Assembly: GCA_003242205.1 (NCBI GenBank)
Contig: QGUR01000128.1
Coordinates: 1 to 12,082 of the forward strand
DNA: 12,082 bases
Direction of reading: 5' to 3'
From: Chloroflexota bacterium
GTDB taxonomy: Bacteria; Chloroflexota; Anaerolineae; Aggregatilineales; Phototrophicaceae
Below the pieces are notes generated by a model that was not told the origin of the DNA, made no database searches, and was given only the letters and a program-made list of their open reading frames with translations. Shown here piece after piece: positions 1-6,454 of the stretch (the stretch's first letter is position 1; each line of letters opens with the position of its first letter). The position numbers and the translations under genes are program-made.

Positions 1-409
1 CGGCGATACGGCACTGGCCGCCGAAACGGCGCAGACGCAAATCGCGGCGGGCGCGGACGTGCTGACCGGCTCGGCACAGCAGGTCGTCGGCGCGATTGAC
101 GCCATTCAGGCGGCGGGCGGCTACTGGTTCGGCACGCAGAGCGACCAGAGCGTCAACTGGCCCGGAACGGTCGTCGCGTCGCAGGTCTTCAACTGGACGC
201 CGGTCGTGGGCCGGATGGTTGAAAATGTGTTGAGCGGCCAGCTTGGCGGCGAAGCCTACGAGCTTTCGCTCAGCAACGGCGGGCTGGAGATCGTCTATGG
301 CGAAGTCGATCTGCCGCAGGCCGTGCTGGACGCGGCTAACGAAGCCATTGCCGCCGTACAATCTGGTGAAGTAGTCGTAGCACGCGAACTGCCCGAAAAC
401 GAGGAATAA
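1..409 (+). CDS. BMP-family ABC transporter substrate-binding protein, C-terminal part (5' end outside window)
   Basis: The reading frame is open from base 2 to the TAA at 407-409 and gives about 135 residues, the C-terminal third of a PnrA/Med-like basic membrane protein (BMP). Such proteins are extracytoplasmic, often lipid-anchored receptors that pass nucleosides, purines or similar solutes to an ABC importer. Recognisable family features are the GADVLTGSAQQ stretch followed by a glycine-rich turn and a G-T-Q-S-D-Q motif, which corresponds to the I-G-x-D-S-D-Q signature of BMP proteins, and the C-terminal segment S-N-G-G-L-E-I that matches the family's usual D/N-G-G-V-x-L strand. The start and signal peptide lie upstream of the window. 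The next gene downstream encodes an ATPase of the class that pairs with BMP receptors, so the two are probably one operon. The solute cannot be told from this fragment. Confidence 0.8.
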   Translation, partial: GDTALAAETAQTQIAAGADVLTGSAQQVVGAIDAIQAAGGYWFGTQSDQSVNWPGTVVASQVFNWTPVVGRMVENVLSGQLGGEAYELSLSNGGLEIVYGEVDLPQAVLDAANEAIAAVQSGEVVVARELPENEE

Positions 410-416
410 CACTTAG

Positions 417-458
417 CCCCGGTTCCCCCTTCTTTCCTTGTGAGAGAAGGGGCCGGGG
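417..458. repeat. REP-like imperfect hairpin between the receptor and ATPase genes
   Basis: CCCCGG (417-422) pairs with CCGGGG (453-458) and CCCCTTCT (426-433) pairs with AGAAGGGG (445-452), leaving a 3-nt bulge and an 11-nt loop. No T-run follows, so it does not look like an intrinsic terminator. The C/G-runs plus the trailing GATGAGAGCC resemble the dispersed intergenic palindromes seen in many GC-rich bacterial genomes. It may act as an mRNA processing or stability element between the two genes. The family assignment is an inference from appearance only. Confidence 0.5.
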
Positions 459-490
459 GATGAGAGCCATTGATTCAGGATGCAAGTCGC

Positions 491-2047
491 ATGACGAATG
501 CAAGCAACCGGCTGCCTTCGGGCCACACACGCATCGAGCTTGCCGAACTGCGCGGGATCACCAAGCGCTTTCCCGGCGTGCTGGCGAACGACAACGTTTC
601 GTTTGATGTTCGCTCCGGTGAAATTCACGCGCTTTTAGGCGAAAACGGCGCGGGCAAAAGTACGCTGATGAAAATCCTCTACGGGCTGTATCGCCCTGAT
701 GAGGGACAGATCATCCTCGATGGCCGCGAAGTGGTCCTGCATTCCCCGGCCGACTCGCTGGCGGCGGGTATCGGCATGATTCACCAGCACTTCATGCTGG
801 TGCAAACACTGACCGTCACCGAAAACGTCGCGCTTGGCCTGCGTGAAACCGGCTTCCGGCTCGACCTGAAATCGGTCCGCGAGCGCCTGATCGAACTGTC
901 CGAAACATACGGGCTGAAGGTCAATCCAGACGCCTATATCTGGCAGCTTTCGGTCGGCGAGCAGCAGCGAGTCGAAATTCTCAAGGCGCTCTACCGGGGC
1001 GGCGCGCTCATCATCCTCGACGAACCGACGGCGGTATTGACGCCGCAGGAAGTCCACGAGCTTTTCGCGACGCTGAAGCAGATGTGCGAGCAGGGGCATT
1101 CGCTGATCTTCATCTCGCACAAGCTACAGGAGGTCTGCGACCTGAGCGACCGCATCACGGTGATGCGCGATGGCCGCGTCATCGACACCATTCCCAACGA
1201 CGCGACGGTTGACCGCCGCTTGCTGGCGCGCATGATGGTCGGGCGAGATGTGGTATTCCAGCCGAAGCGTGATACGGTCAAGAAGGGTGAGGTGCGGCTG
1301 TCGATCCGCAACCTGAACGCCATCAACGATCAGGGCCTGCCCTGCCTGCGCGATGTTTCGCTTGACGTCTCCGCCGGCGAAATCCTCGGCATTGCCGGCG
1401 TTTCGGGCAACGGCCAGCGCGAATTAGCGGAAACGATCGCCGGTTTGCGCGAAGCCACCAGCGGAGAGGTGTATCTCGGCAACCAGTCGATCCTCAACCG
1501 ATCCGTGTACGAACGGCTCAAGGCCGGGCTGGCCTATGTTCCCGAAGAACGGATGCGCCATGGCATGATTGGCGCGTTTACGGTTGCCGAAAACGCGATC
1601 TTGCAGACACATGGTGAGCGTCCATTTTCCAACGGGCCGTTCTTCAACTTCAAGGCGATTGCCCGCCACACCGACGACCTGATCCGGCGATTCGCCGTGA
1701 AAACGCCGGCGCAAAAAACGCAGGTCAAGAACCTTTCCGGCGGCAATATCCAGAAGCTGATTCTGGCGCGCGAATTATCGCGCAAGCCCTCGGTGCTAAT
1801 CGCGGCTCAGCCGACGCGCGGCGTCGACATCAGCGCGACTGAATACATTCACAGCGTGTTGATGGCCCAGCGGCGCGAAGGCGTCGCGATCCTGCTCATC
1901 TCCGAAGACCTCGACGAAATCATGGCCCTCTCCGACCGGATCGCCGTGTTTTACGAGGGTCGGGTCCTCGGCGTCTTCGACCGCGATGAGGCAGACGTCG
2001 AAACGCTCGGACTGCTAATGGCAGGGGAACGAGTCGCAGCGGGATAG
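491..2047 (+). CDS. BMP/nucleoside-type ABC transporter ATP-binding protein (two fused ABC cassettes)
   Basis: A 518-residue cytoplasmic ATPase with two ABC domains, the form that drives BMP-receptor nucleoside importers (YufO/NupO-like). The first cassette has Walker A GENGAGKST (about 50-58), signature LSVGEQQR (153-160) and Walker B LIILDEPT (173-180). The second has a lysine-less P-loop, GVSGNGQRE (303-311), signature LSGGNIQK (415-422) and IAAQPTRGVD (437-446), in which the Walker B D-E is replaced by A-Q; this replacement is typical of this subfamily and marks the second site as catalytically degenerate. I chose ATG 491 because AGGA at 477-480 lies 10 nt upstream; a TTG at 470 would add seven residues. 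The gene follows the BMP receptor gene and is closed by a strong hairpin. No cognate permease genes follow, which is unusual for this operon type; they may lie upstream. Substrate unknown. Confidence 0.88.
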   Translation: MTNASNRLPSGHTRIELAELRGITKRFPGVLANDNVSFDVRSGEIHALLGENGAGKSTLMKILYGLYRPDEGQIILDGREVVLHSPADSLAAGIGMIHQHFMLVQTLTVTENVALGLRETGFRLDLKSVRERLIELSETYGLKVNPDAYIWQLSVGEQQRVEILKALYRGGALIILDEPTAVLTPQEVHELFATLKQMCEQGHSLIFISHKLQEVCDLSDRITVMRDGRVIDTIPNDATVDRRLLARMMVGRDVVFQPKRDTVKKGEVRLSIRNLNAINDQGLPCLRDVSLDVSAGEILGIAGVSGNGQRELAETIAGLREATSGEVYLGNQSILNRSVYERLKAGLAYVPEERMRHGMIGAFTVAENAILQTHGERPFSNGPFFNFKAIARHTDDLIRRFAVKTPAQKTQVKNLSGGNIQKLILARELSRKPSVLIAAQPTRGVDISATEYIHSVLMAQRREGVAILLISEDLDEIMALSDRIAVFYEGRVLGVFDRDEADVETLGLLMAGERVAAG

Positions 2048-2103
2048 CCAAGCGCCTCCCTCTCCAACCTCAAACAACCGGGTATGGAGAGGGAGGCGCT
2101 GGC
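2047..2103. terminator. Bidirectional hairpin terminator between convergent genes
   Basis: AGCGCCTCCCTCTCCA (2051-2066) is a perfect 16-bp inverted match to TGGAGAGGGAGGCGCT (2085-2100). Three further pairs (GCC 2047-2049 with GGC 2101-2103) follow after a one-base bulge, and the loop is 18 nt. It starts at the stop codon of the upstream ATPase gene and lies 15 nt beyond the rhaI stop on the other strand. On the plus strand a short T-run (2114-2118) follows at a distance; on the minus strand no T-run follows. A shared terminator or 3'-end stabiliser for both convergent transcripts is the likely role. Confidence 0.72.
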
Positions 2104-2117
2104 TCAAATGCGGCTTT

Positions 2118-3332
2118 TTATTGGAAGCCTCCCGCTCCGACAAGGCCGACGCCGCGCTCTTCCGCAATGCGCTTGGCATAGCTGTCGCTGCGCAGATATT
2201 CGAACGGATCTGCCGGAACGCCCATCTCGGTGCGAACCTGCGCCAGCAATGGCCGCACGTCCGTCTCGAATGCCTCAAGCAGCGTGCGGTGCGCGCCCAT
2301 CACGTCGCCTTCCTGCTGGCGCTCGCGCAGCGTCTTACGATCCACAATCAACGCCTTGGCATAGGCTGTCTGGCAGTTGATAACGCTCTGGAGCATGCCT
2401 TCCAGCTTCGACTCAATGTTGAAGCACTGGTCGATCATATAGGCAACGTCCTTCGCCCGATCGCCCGCCGAAACGAGTTCATGGAAAATCTCGAATAGCT
2501 CCAGCGGATTGGTCGATCCGACGATCAGGTCGTCGTCGGCATACTTGCGCGCGTTGAAATGGAAGCCGCCCAGTCGCCCTTCATCGAGCAGGAAGGCGAC
2601 GATATGAGCGATATTCGTGCCCTGCGCGTGGTGTCCCGTATCCACCAGCACCTGCGCCCGCTCGCCACACTTGAGCGCGGTGGCATAGGCCATGCCCCAG
2701 TCCGCCAGATCGGTGTGATAGAAAGCCGGCTCGAAGAATTTGTACTCGATGAGCATACGCGCGCCGTCGGGCAGGTGTTTGTACGTCTCCTTCAGCGCCT
2801 CTTCCATACGGTGCTTACGCTCGCGGATGTCGTCCTGACCGGCATAGTTCGTACCGTCGGCAAACCACAGGCTCAGTAGTTTGCTGCCGGTCTTTTCCAT
2901 AATTTCGCAGCACTCGATCAGGTGGGCCAGCGCTTCTTCGCGGACAGCCGGGTTCGGGTGCGTGATGCTGCCGAGCTTGTAATCCTGTTCCTGAAACAGG
3001 TTCGGGTTGACCGCGCCGATGGCGACGCCACACTCGCGCGCGTAATCGCTCAGCGCCTGATAGTCATCGACTTTATCCCACGGAATATGAATGGCGACCG
3101 TTGGCGCGACGCCCGTCAGCCGGTGGATGTAGCCGGCATCGGCCAGCTTTTCGTGGATATTCCGCGCCGCCCCCGGCCACGCAAAGACCTGAAAGCGCGT
3201 TCCCGAATTGCCATAGCCCCACGAAGGCGTTTCGATATGCTGGGCTTTCAGCTTTTCCTTAACTGCGTCGACGTCGATGCCGCGGGCGGCAAGCCGTTCG
3301 GCCAGTCGCGGATAATCTGTCGTGTAATCCAT
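2118..3332 (-). CDS. rhaI: L-rhamnose isomerase (Gram-positive / Pseudomonas stutzeri subtype)
   Basis: This 404-residue cytoplasmic enzyme interconverts L-rhamnose and L-rhamnulose, the first intracellular step of the pathway. It is a xylose-isomerase-like TIM barrel that needs divalent metals. The likely metal ligands are E196 (in LIEYKFFEP), D231 and H234 (in VDTGHH), H258 (in GFHFN) and one or more of D266-D268. Their spacing (35, then 27 residues) agrees with what I recall for the P. stutzeri enzyme (E219, D254, H281). Other family marks are the N-terminal TPSWGYGNSGTRF stretch (35-47) and LSLWFADGTNY (153-163). The protein is not of the E. coli RhaA type. The ATG at 3330-3332 is preceded by AGGGAAAG as a ribosome-binding site. 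The gene is divergent from the DeoR-type regulator, across a 105-bp control region with a probable operator, and stands apart from the other rha genes. Confidence 0.94.
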   Translation of the reverse strand: MDYTTDYPRLAERLAARGIDVDAVKEKLKAQHIETPSWGYGNSGTRFQVFAWPGAARNIHEKLADAGYIHRLTGVAPTVAIHIPWDKVDDYQALSDYARECGVAIGAVNPNLFQEQDYKLGSITHPNPAVREEALAHLIECCEIMEKTGSKLLSLWFADGTNYAGQDDIRERKHRMEEALKETYKHLPDGARMLIEYKFFEPAFYHTDLADWGMAYATALKCGERAQVLVDTGHHAQGTNIAHIVAFLLDEGRLGGFHFNARKYADDDLIVGSTNPLELFEIFHELVSAGDRAKDVAYMIDQCFNIESKLEGMLQSVINCQTAYAKALIVDRKTLRERQQEGDVMGAHRTLLEAFETDVRPLLAQVRTEMGVPADPFEYLRSDSYAKRIAEERGVGLVGAGGFQ

Positions 3333-3437
3333 GAGTTGCTTTCCCTTTTGCGAATGTTTTATACAATGAATCTACAAGCAGGCTTTCGTTTGGTTTCGTT
3401 TCCTGCCAGTGTAGCAGGTTGCCGAGTCGTGTCAACC
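3333..3437. promoter_or_regulatory. Divergent rhaI / rhaR control region
   Basis: This 105-bp spacer serves two divergent genes. On the minus strand TATAAA (plus 3358-3363, within TGTATAAAAC) is a good -10 candidate for rhaI, with no clear -35. On the plus strand TACAAT (3362-3367) is a -10 candidate for the regulator gene, again with a poor -35. The two -10 boxes overlap, so the two promoters may compete. The CGAAA-type operator at 3384-3401 lies in the -35 region of rhaI and just downstream of the expected regulator start site, a position suited to repression of both. Promoter calls are by eye. Confidence 0.5.
3384..3401 (-). promoter_or_regulatory. Putative DeoR-type operator: CGAAA-N5-CGAAA direct repeat
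   Basis: On the plus strand this reads TTTCGTTTGGTTTCGTTT, two copies of TTTCGTTT spaced exactly 10 bp start to start; on the minus strand it is AAACGAAACC AAACGAAA. Tandem half-sites one helical turn apart are a common arrangement for DeoR-family repressors. A matching CGAAA-N5-CGAAA lies before rhaEW at 4286-4300. The adjacent regulator gene is the natural candidate for binding; this link is inferred. Confidence 0.6.
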
Positions 3438-4232
3438 ATGCCAGAACCGCTCTTTGTCGAAGAACGCCGACGCGTCATTATCGAGCAGCTACGCCGACAT
3501 GGCCGGGTATCGGTACGCGATCTGAGCGAGGCGATGCATGTCAGCCCCGTCACCATTCGCCACGACCTCCGCGCGCTGGAAGACAGCGGGCTACTGGAGC
3601 GAACGTATGGCGGAGCGGTCATCCGCACGCCCGCTTCTAGCCTGCCCGAATTGTCGTTTCATACGCGCCAGAAGCGCGAGCCTGCGGCCAAGGCGAGCAT
3701 CGCCCGCGCAGCCGTTGAGTTGGTTCATGACGGCTATTCTATCGCACTCGATGCCAGTACCACCGCCTATGCCTTAGTGCCATTGCTCAAGCAATTCCGG
3801 CGGCTAACCGTGCTCACGAACAGCCTGATGGTGGCCCAGAGCTTCCTCGACGCGCCCGATATTCAGGTCCTGCTCCCCGGCGGGCGTCTGCGCCGCGACT
3901 CGATCTCGATTGTCGGGCGTCCTGAGGGCCTGCCCGAAGTCAATCTCAATGTGGCTTTTCTGGGAACGCGCGGCCTGACGGTCGCCGAAGGCGCGAGCGA
4001 CATTGATCCCGACGAAGTCACGATGAAGCAGGCGATGGCGGCGCGCGCCGTGCAGACCGTCATCCTGACCGATGCCGGAAAATGGGGGAAAGTGGCCACT
4101 TATACCGTGCTCAGGCTGGCGCAGATCAACCGCATCATCACAACCAGCGACGCGCCGCAAACGCTGGTCGATGCCGTGCGCGCGCAGGGCGTGATTGTCG
4201 ATACGGTTCAGGTTGAACATGCGCGTGTCTGA
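3438..4232 (+). CDS. rhaR: DeoR-family transcriptional regulator, probable rhamnose repressor
   Basis: This is a 264-residue protein of the usual DeoR length. The N-terminal winged helix-turn-helix covers about residues 6-60: R-R-x-x-I-I-E-Q-L, then VSVRDLSEAMHVSPVTIRHD as the helix-turn-helix, then the ERTYGGAV wing (54-61). The C-terminal sugar-phosphate-sensing domain shows DASTTAYAL (105-113), LTNS (126-129), LLPGGRLRR (145-153), FLGTRGL (174-180) and LTDAGKWGK (210-218), all typical of the family. DeoR proteins generally repress sugar operons and are released by a phosphorylated intermediate, here possibly rhamnulose-1-phosphate or DHAP. I chose ATG 3438; a GTG at 3429 with CAGG 10 nt upstream is a credible alternative (three residues longer). 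The ATG at 3366 is unlikely because it would place the operator inside the coding region. The gene sits between the two transcription units it probably controls. The name rests on context and on RhaR proteins of DeoR type known from other bacteria. Confidence 0.85.
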   Translation: MPEPLFVEERRRVIIEQLRRHGRVSVRDLSEAMHVSPVTIRHDLRALEDSGLLERTYGGAVIRTPASSLPELSFHTRQKREPAAKASIARAAVELVHDGYSIALDASTTAYALVPLLKQFRRLTVLTNSLMVAQSFLDAPDIQVLLPGGRLRRDSISIVGRPEGLPEVNLNVAFLGTRGLTVAEGASDIDPDEVTMKQAMAARAVQTVILTDAGKWGKVATYTVLRLAQINRIITTSDAPQTLVDAVRAQGVIVDTVQVEHARV

Positions 4233-4247
4233 GCGAGTGACAGAAAT

Positions 4248-4276
4248 TTGACAGTCATTTTTCAGCGCTATACACT
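4248..4276 (+). promoter_or_regulatory. Sigma70-type promoter for the rhaEW-rhaB-ABC operon
   Basis: A perfect -35 TTGACA (4248-4253) is followed by a 17-bp spacer and a -10 TACACT (4271-4276, 4 of 6 consensus bases). The predicted start of transcription is near 4283, about 100 nt before the rhaEW ATG. The operator-like repeat at 4286-4300 begins immediately downstream, so a bound repressor would obstruct polymerase. This is the best promoter match I see in the window. Confidence 0.68.
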
Positions 4277-4285
4277 GTTATACAT

Positions 4286-4300
4286 CGAAAGAAAACGAAA
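4286..4300 (+). promoter_or_regulatory. Putative DeoR-type operator before rhaEW: CGAAA-N5-CGAAA
   Basis: CGAAA at 4286-4290 and CGAAA at 4296-4300 repeat with a 10-bp period, separated by GAAAA. The spacing and half-site match the minus strand of the site at 3384-3401, where the spacer is CCAAA. The location just downstream of the predicted transcription start fits a repressor site. The role is inferred from the shared motif and the neighbouring DeoR gene. Confidence 0.6.
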
Positions 4301-4331
4301 ACCCGGCCGTGGTCGTCTGGCCGTTAATGCT

Positions 4332-4351
4332 GCGCGTGTGCCGCGCTTTTT
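4332..4351 (+). terminator. Terminator-like hairpin in the rhaEW 5' leader (possible attenuator)
   Basis: GCGCG (4332-4336) pairs with CGCGC (4342-4346) across a 5-nt loop and is followed directly by TTTTT (4347-4351). A second small stem, CGGCC (4304-4308) with GGCCG (4319-4323), lies upstream. The terminator-like stem sits after the predicted rhaEW promoter and 33 nt before the start codon. It is therefore either a leader attenuator, the end of regulator transcripts, or a chance structure; the stem is short, so confidence is limited. Confidence 0.38.
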
Positions 4352-4384
4352 AAACTAAACCGTCTTTCAGGAGAACGCTTCGTC

Positions 4385-6448
4385 ATGCCACAAAACCTCT
4401 GGGACACGGCGGAAGCCGCGGAGTTGCCCGATCTTGATGGGCTGGTCTATCGCAGCAATCTGCTCGGGCGAGACCGCGCTGTCGTCAATATCTATGGCGG
4501 CAATACCAGCGCCAAACTCACTCTCACCGATCACATGGGCCGCCAGGTGCGCGTGCTGGCTGTCAAGGCATCCGGTTCCGACGTCCTGACGATCAAGGCA
4601 TCGCAGTTCGCGTTGTTGCGGATGGAAGACATCGAGCCGCTGTTCGAACGCGACGCCATGACCGACGAAGAAATGGTGAGCTATCTGGAGCGCACCGTTT
4701 TCGAACCAGGCCGCCCGCGCCAGAGCATCGAGACACTGCTGCACGCCTTCGTCCCCGCGACCCACGTTGACCATACCCACCCCGACGCCATCATCAGTCT
4801 GGCATGCGCGCCCGACGCCGAAGCCGCAGCGCGCGCCGTTTATGGCGACCGCATGGCCTATGTGCCCTACATTCGCCCCGGTTTTACGCTCAGCAAGTGG
4901 ATCGGCGGCAAGGTGCGTGAGAATCCCAATATCGAATGCGTCATCATGGGCAAGCACGGCCTGGTCACCTGGGGGCCGGATAGCAAAACGACCTATGACC
5001 AGACGATCCGCATCATTCAGGAAGCCGAGGATTATCTGGCGGAGAAGCAGCGCGGCAAGCAGGTCTTTGGCGTGCTGAAGGTCGAACCCGTAGCCGAGCA
5101 AGCCCGCAGGGAAATCCTGCTGGAGGCGCTGCCCGTCATTCGTGGCGCAGTCTCCGGGCGGCGGCACGCGATCCTGCAGGTCGATAGCAGCCCGGAAGTG
5201 CTCGATTATGTGGGGCGCGAGCGCACTGGCGAGGTTTCGCAGTTAGGCGCAGCCTGCCCCGACCATCTGGTTCACGTCAAACGCCAGCCGTTGTTTGTCG
5301 ACTGGCAACCTGCGGAAGGCATCGAAGCGCTCAAGGAAAAGGTGCGCTCCGGCGTCCTCGACTATGAAGAGCGCTATGTCCGGTATTTCGAGGAAAACAA
5401 GGAGCCGGGCGACGAACTGCGCGATCCCGCGCCACGTGTCATCCTGATCCCCGGTATCGGCATGGTGACGACCGGCAAGGATGTGACCAACGCCGATGTC
5501 AGCCGCCAGCTTTATCATCGCGCAATTTCCGTGATTGGCGCGGCGGAGGCGATCGGCGGTTTCAACAGCCTGACGCCCAAGGAAGCCTATGACATCGAAT
5601 ACTGGCCGCTGGAGCTATACAAGCTGAAGCTCGCGCCGCCGGACAAGGACTTCGCCGGTAAAGTCGCGCTCATCACGGGCGGGGCCAGCGGCATTGGCCG
5701 CGCCACCGCCTACAAGCTGGCGCAGGAGGGCGCGCATGTCGTCATTGCCGACATCAACGTCGAGAACGGTGAAGCGGTCAGCGCCGATTTGCAGAAGCGC
5801 TTTGGCAAGAACCGCGCCCTGTTTGTGCGCGCGGACGTCACCAGCGAAAGCGCCGTGATTGAAGCGGTGCAGCAGGTTGTGCTTCAGTACGGCGGTCTGG
5901 ACGTGCTGGTGAACAATGCAGGGATCGCCGGCGGCTCCCCGATTGAGGAAACAACGCTCGAAAGCTGGCAGAAACAGATGGACATTCTGCTGACCGGCTA
6001 TTTCCTCATGGCCCGCGAGTCGTTCAAGGTCATGAAGGCGCAGGGTCTGGGCGGCTCGATGGTGTTCGTCGGCAGCAAGAACAGCCTTGCAGCAGGCAAA
6101 GGCGCGGCGGCTTACAGCACGGCCAAGGCCGGCGAGGTTCATCTCGCGCGCTGTCTGGCCGAGGAAGGCGGGCCATATGGCATCCGCGTCAATTCCGTAC
6201 TGCCCGACGCGGTTATCACCGGCAGCAGCATTTGGGATACCGAGTGGAAAGAAGCGCGCGCCAAACAGTATGGCATTTCCGTCGAGGAACTGAACGAGTT
6301 TTATCGCAAGCGCAACACGCTCAAGGTCGAAATCTTCCCCGAAGATCAGGCAGAGGCGATTGCCTTCCTTGCCGGACCGCGCAGCGCCAAGACGACCGGC
6401 GCGATCCTGACCGTCGACGGCGGCGTGCCACAGGCATATGTGAGGTAA
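4385..6448 (+). CDS. rhaEW: Bifunctional L-rhamnulose-1-phosphate aldolase / lactaldehyde dehydrogenase (SDR)
   Basis: A 687-residue fusion enzyme. The N-terminal class II aldolase/adducin domain (about 15-400) cleaves rhamnulose-1-phosphate to DHAP and L-lactaldehyde; probable metal ligands are histidines in HVDHTH (H130, H132) and H191 in MGKHG, with GGNTSAK (38-44) as the phosphate-binding loop. The C-terminal short-chain dehydrogenase (about 425-687) has TGGASGIG (431-438) for NAD(P), NNAG (510-513) and the catalytic set S564, Y577 and K581. Homologues in Chloroflexus and Bacillus (RhaEW, YuxG) are reported to oxidise lactaldehyde to lactate; older annotation calls the second half an alcohol dehydrogenase, so the direction here is not settled by sequence. 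AGGAGA (4369-4374) lies 10 nt before the ATG. It is the first gene of the plus-strand rha operon, and both domains look intact. Confidence 0.94.
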   Translation: MPQNLWDTAEAAELPDLDGLVYRSNLLGRDRAVVNIYGGNTSAKLTLTDHMGRQVRVLAVKASGSDVLTIKASQFALLRMEDIEPLFERDAMTDEEMVSYLERTVFEPGRPRQSIETLLHAFVPATHVDHTHPDAIISLACAPDAEAAARAVYGDRMAYVPYIRPGFTLSKWIGGKVRENPNIECVIMGKHGLVTWGPDSKTTYDQTIRIIQEAEDYLAEKQRGKQVFGVLKVEPVAEQARREILLEALPVIRGAVSGRRHAILQVDSSPEVLDYVGRERTGEVSQLGAACPDHLVHVKRQPLFVDWQPAEGIEALKEKVRSGVLDYEERYVRYFEENKEPGDELRDPAPRVILIPGIGMVTTGKDVTNADVSRQLYHRAISVIGAAEAIGGFNSLTPKEAYDIEYWPLELYKLKLAPPDKDFAGKVALITGGASGIGRATAYKLAQEGAHVVIADINVENGEAVSADLQKRFGKNRALFVRADVTSESAVIEAVQQVVLQYGGLDVLVNNAGIAGGSPIEETTLESWQKQMDILLTGYFLMARESFKVMKAQGLGGSMVFVGSKNSLAAGKGAAAYSTAKAGEVHLARCLAEEGGPYGIRVNSVLPDAVITGSSIWDTEWKEARAKQYGISVEELNEFYRKRNTLKVEIFPEDQAEAIAFLAGPRSAKTTGAILTVDGGVPQAYVR

Positions 6449-6454
6449 AAGCCG

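Noticed and set aside
2047..2103. Inverted repeat as an insertion sequence end
   Set aside because: The arms are only 38 nt apart centre to centre, enclose no transposase and sit exactly between two convergent stop codons, as a terminator would.
3384..3401. Start of a CRISPR or satellite array suggested by the repeated TTTCGTTT
   Set aside because: Only two 8-bp copies at 10-bp spacing, positioned over promoters; an operator explains it better.
2922..3437. Long 5' extension of the regulator frame across rhaI
   Set aside because: This stretch is the antisense of rhaI plus the control region. DeoR proteins begin close to the helix-turn-helix, as with ATG 3438 or GTG 3429.
4367..5167. Minus-strand open frame of 266 codons opposite rhaEW
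   Set aside because: Fully antisense to the well-conserved aldolase domain, crosses the rhaEW start and ribosome-binding site, and shows no recognisable motif.
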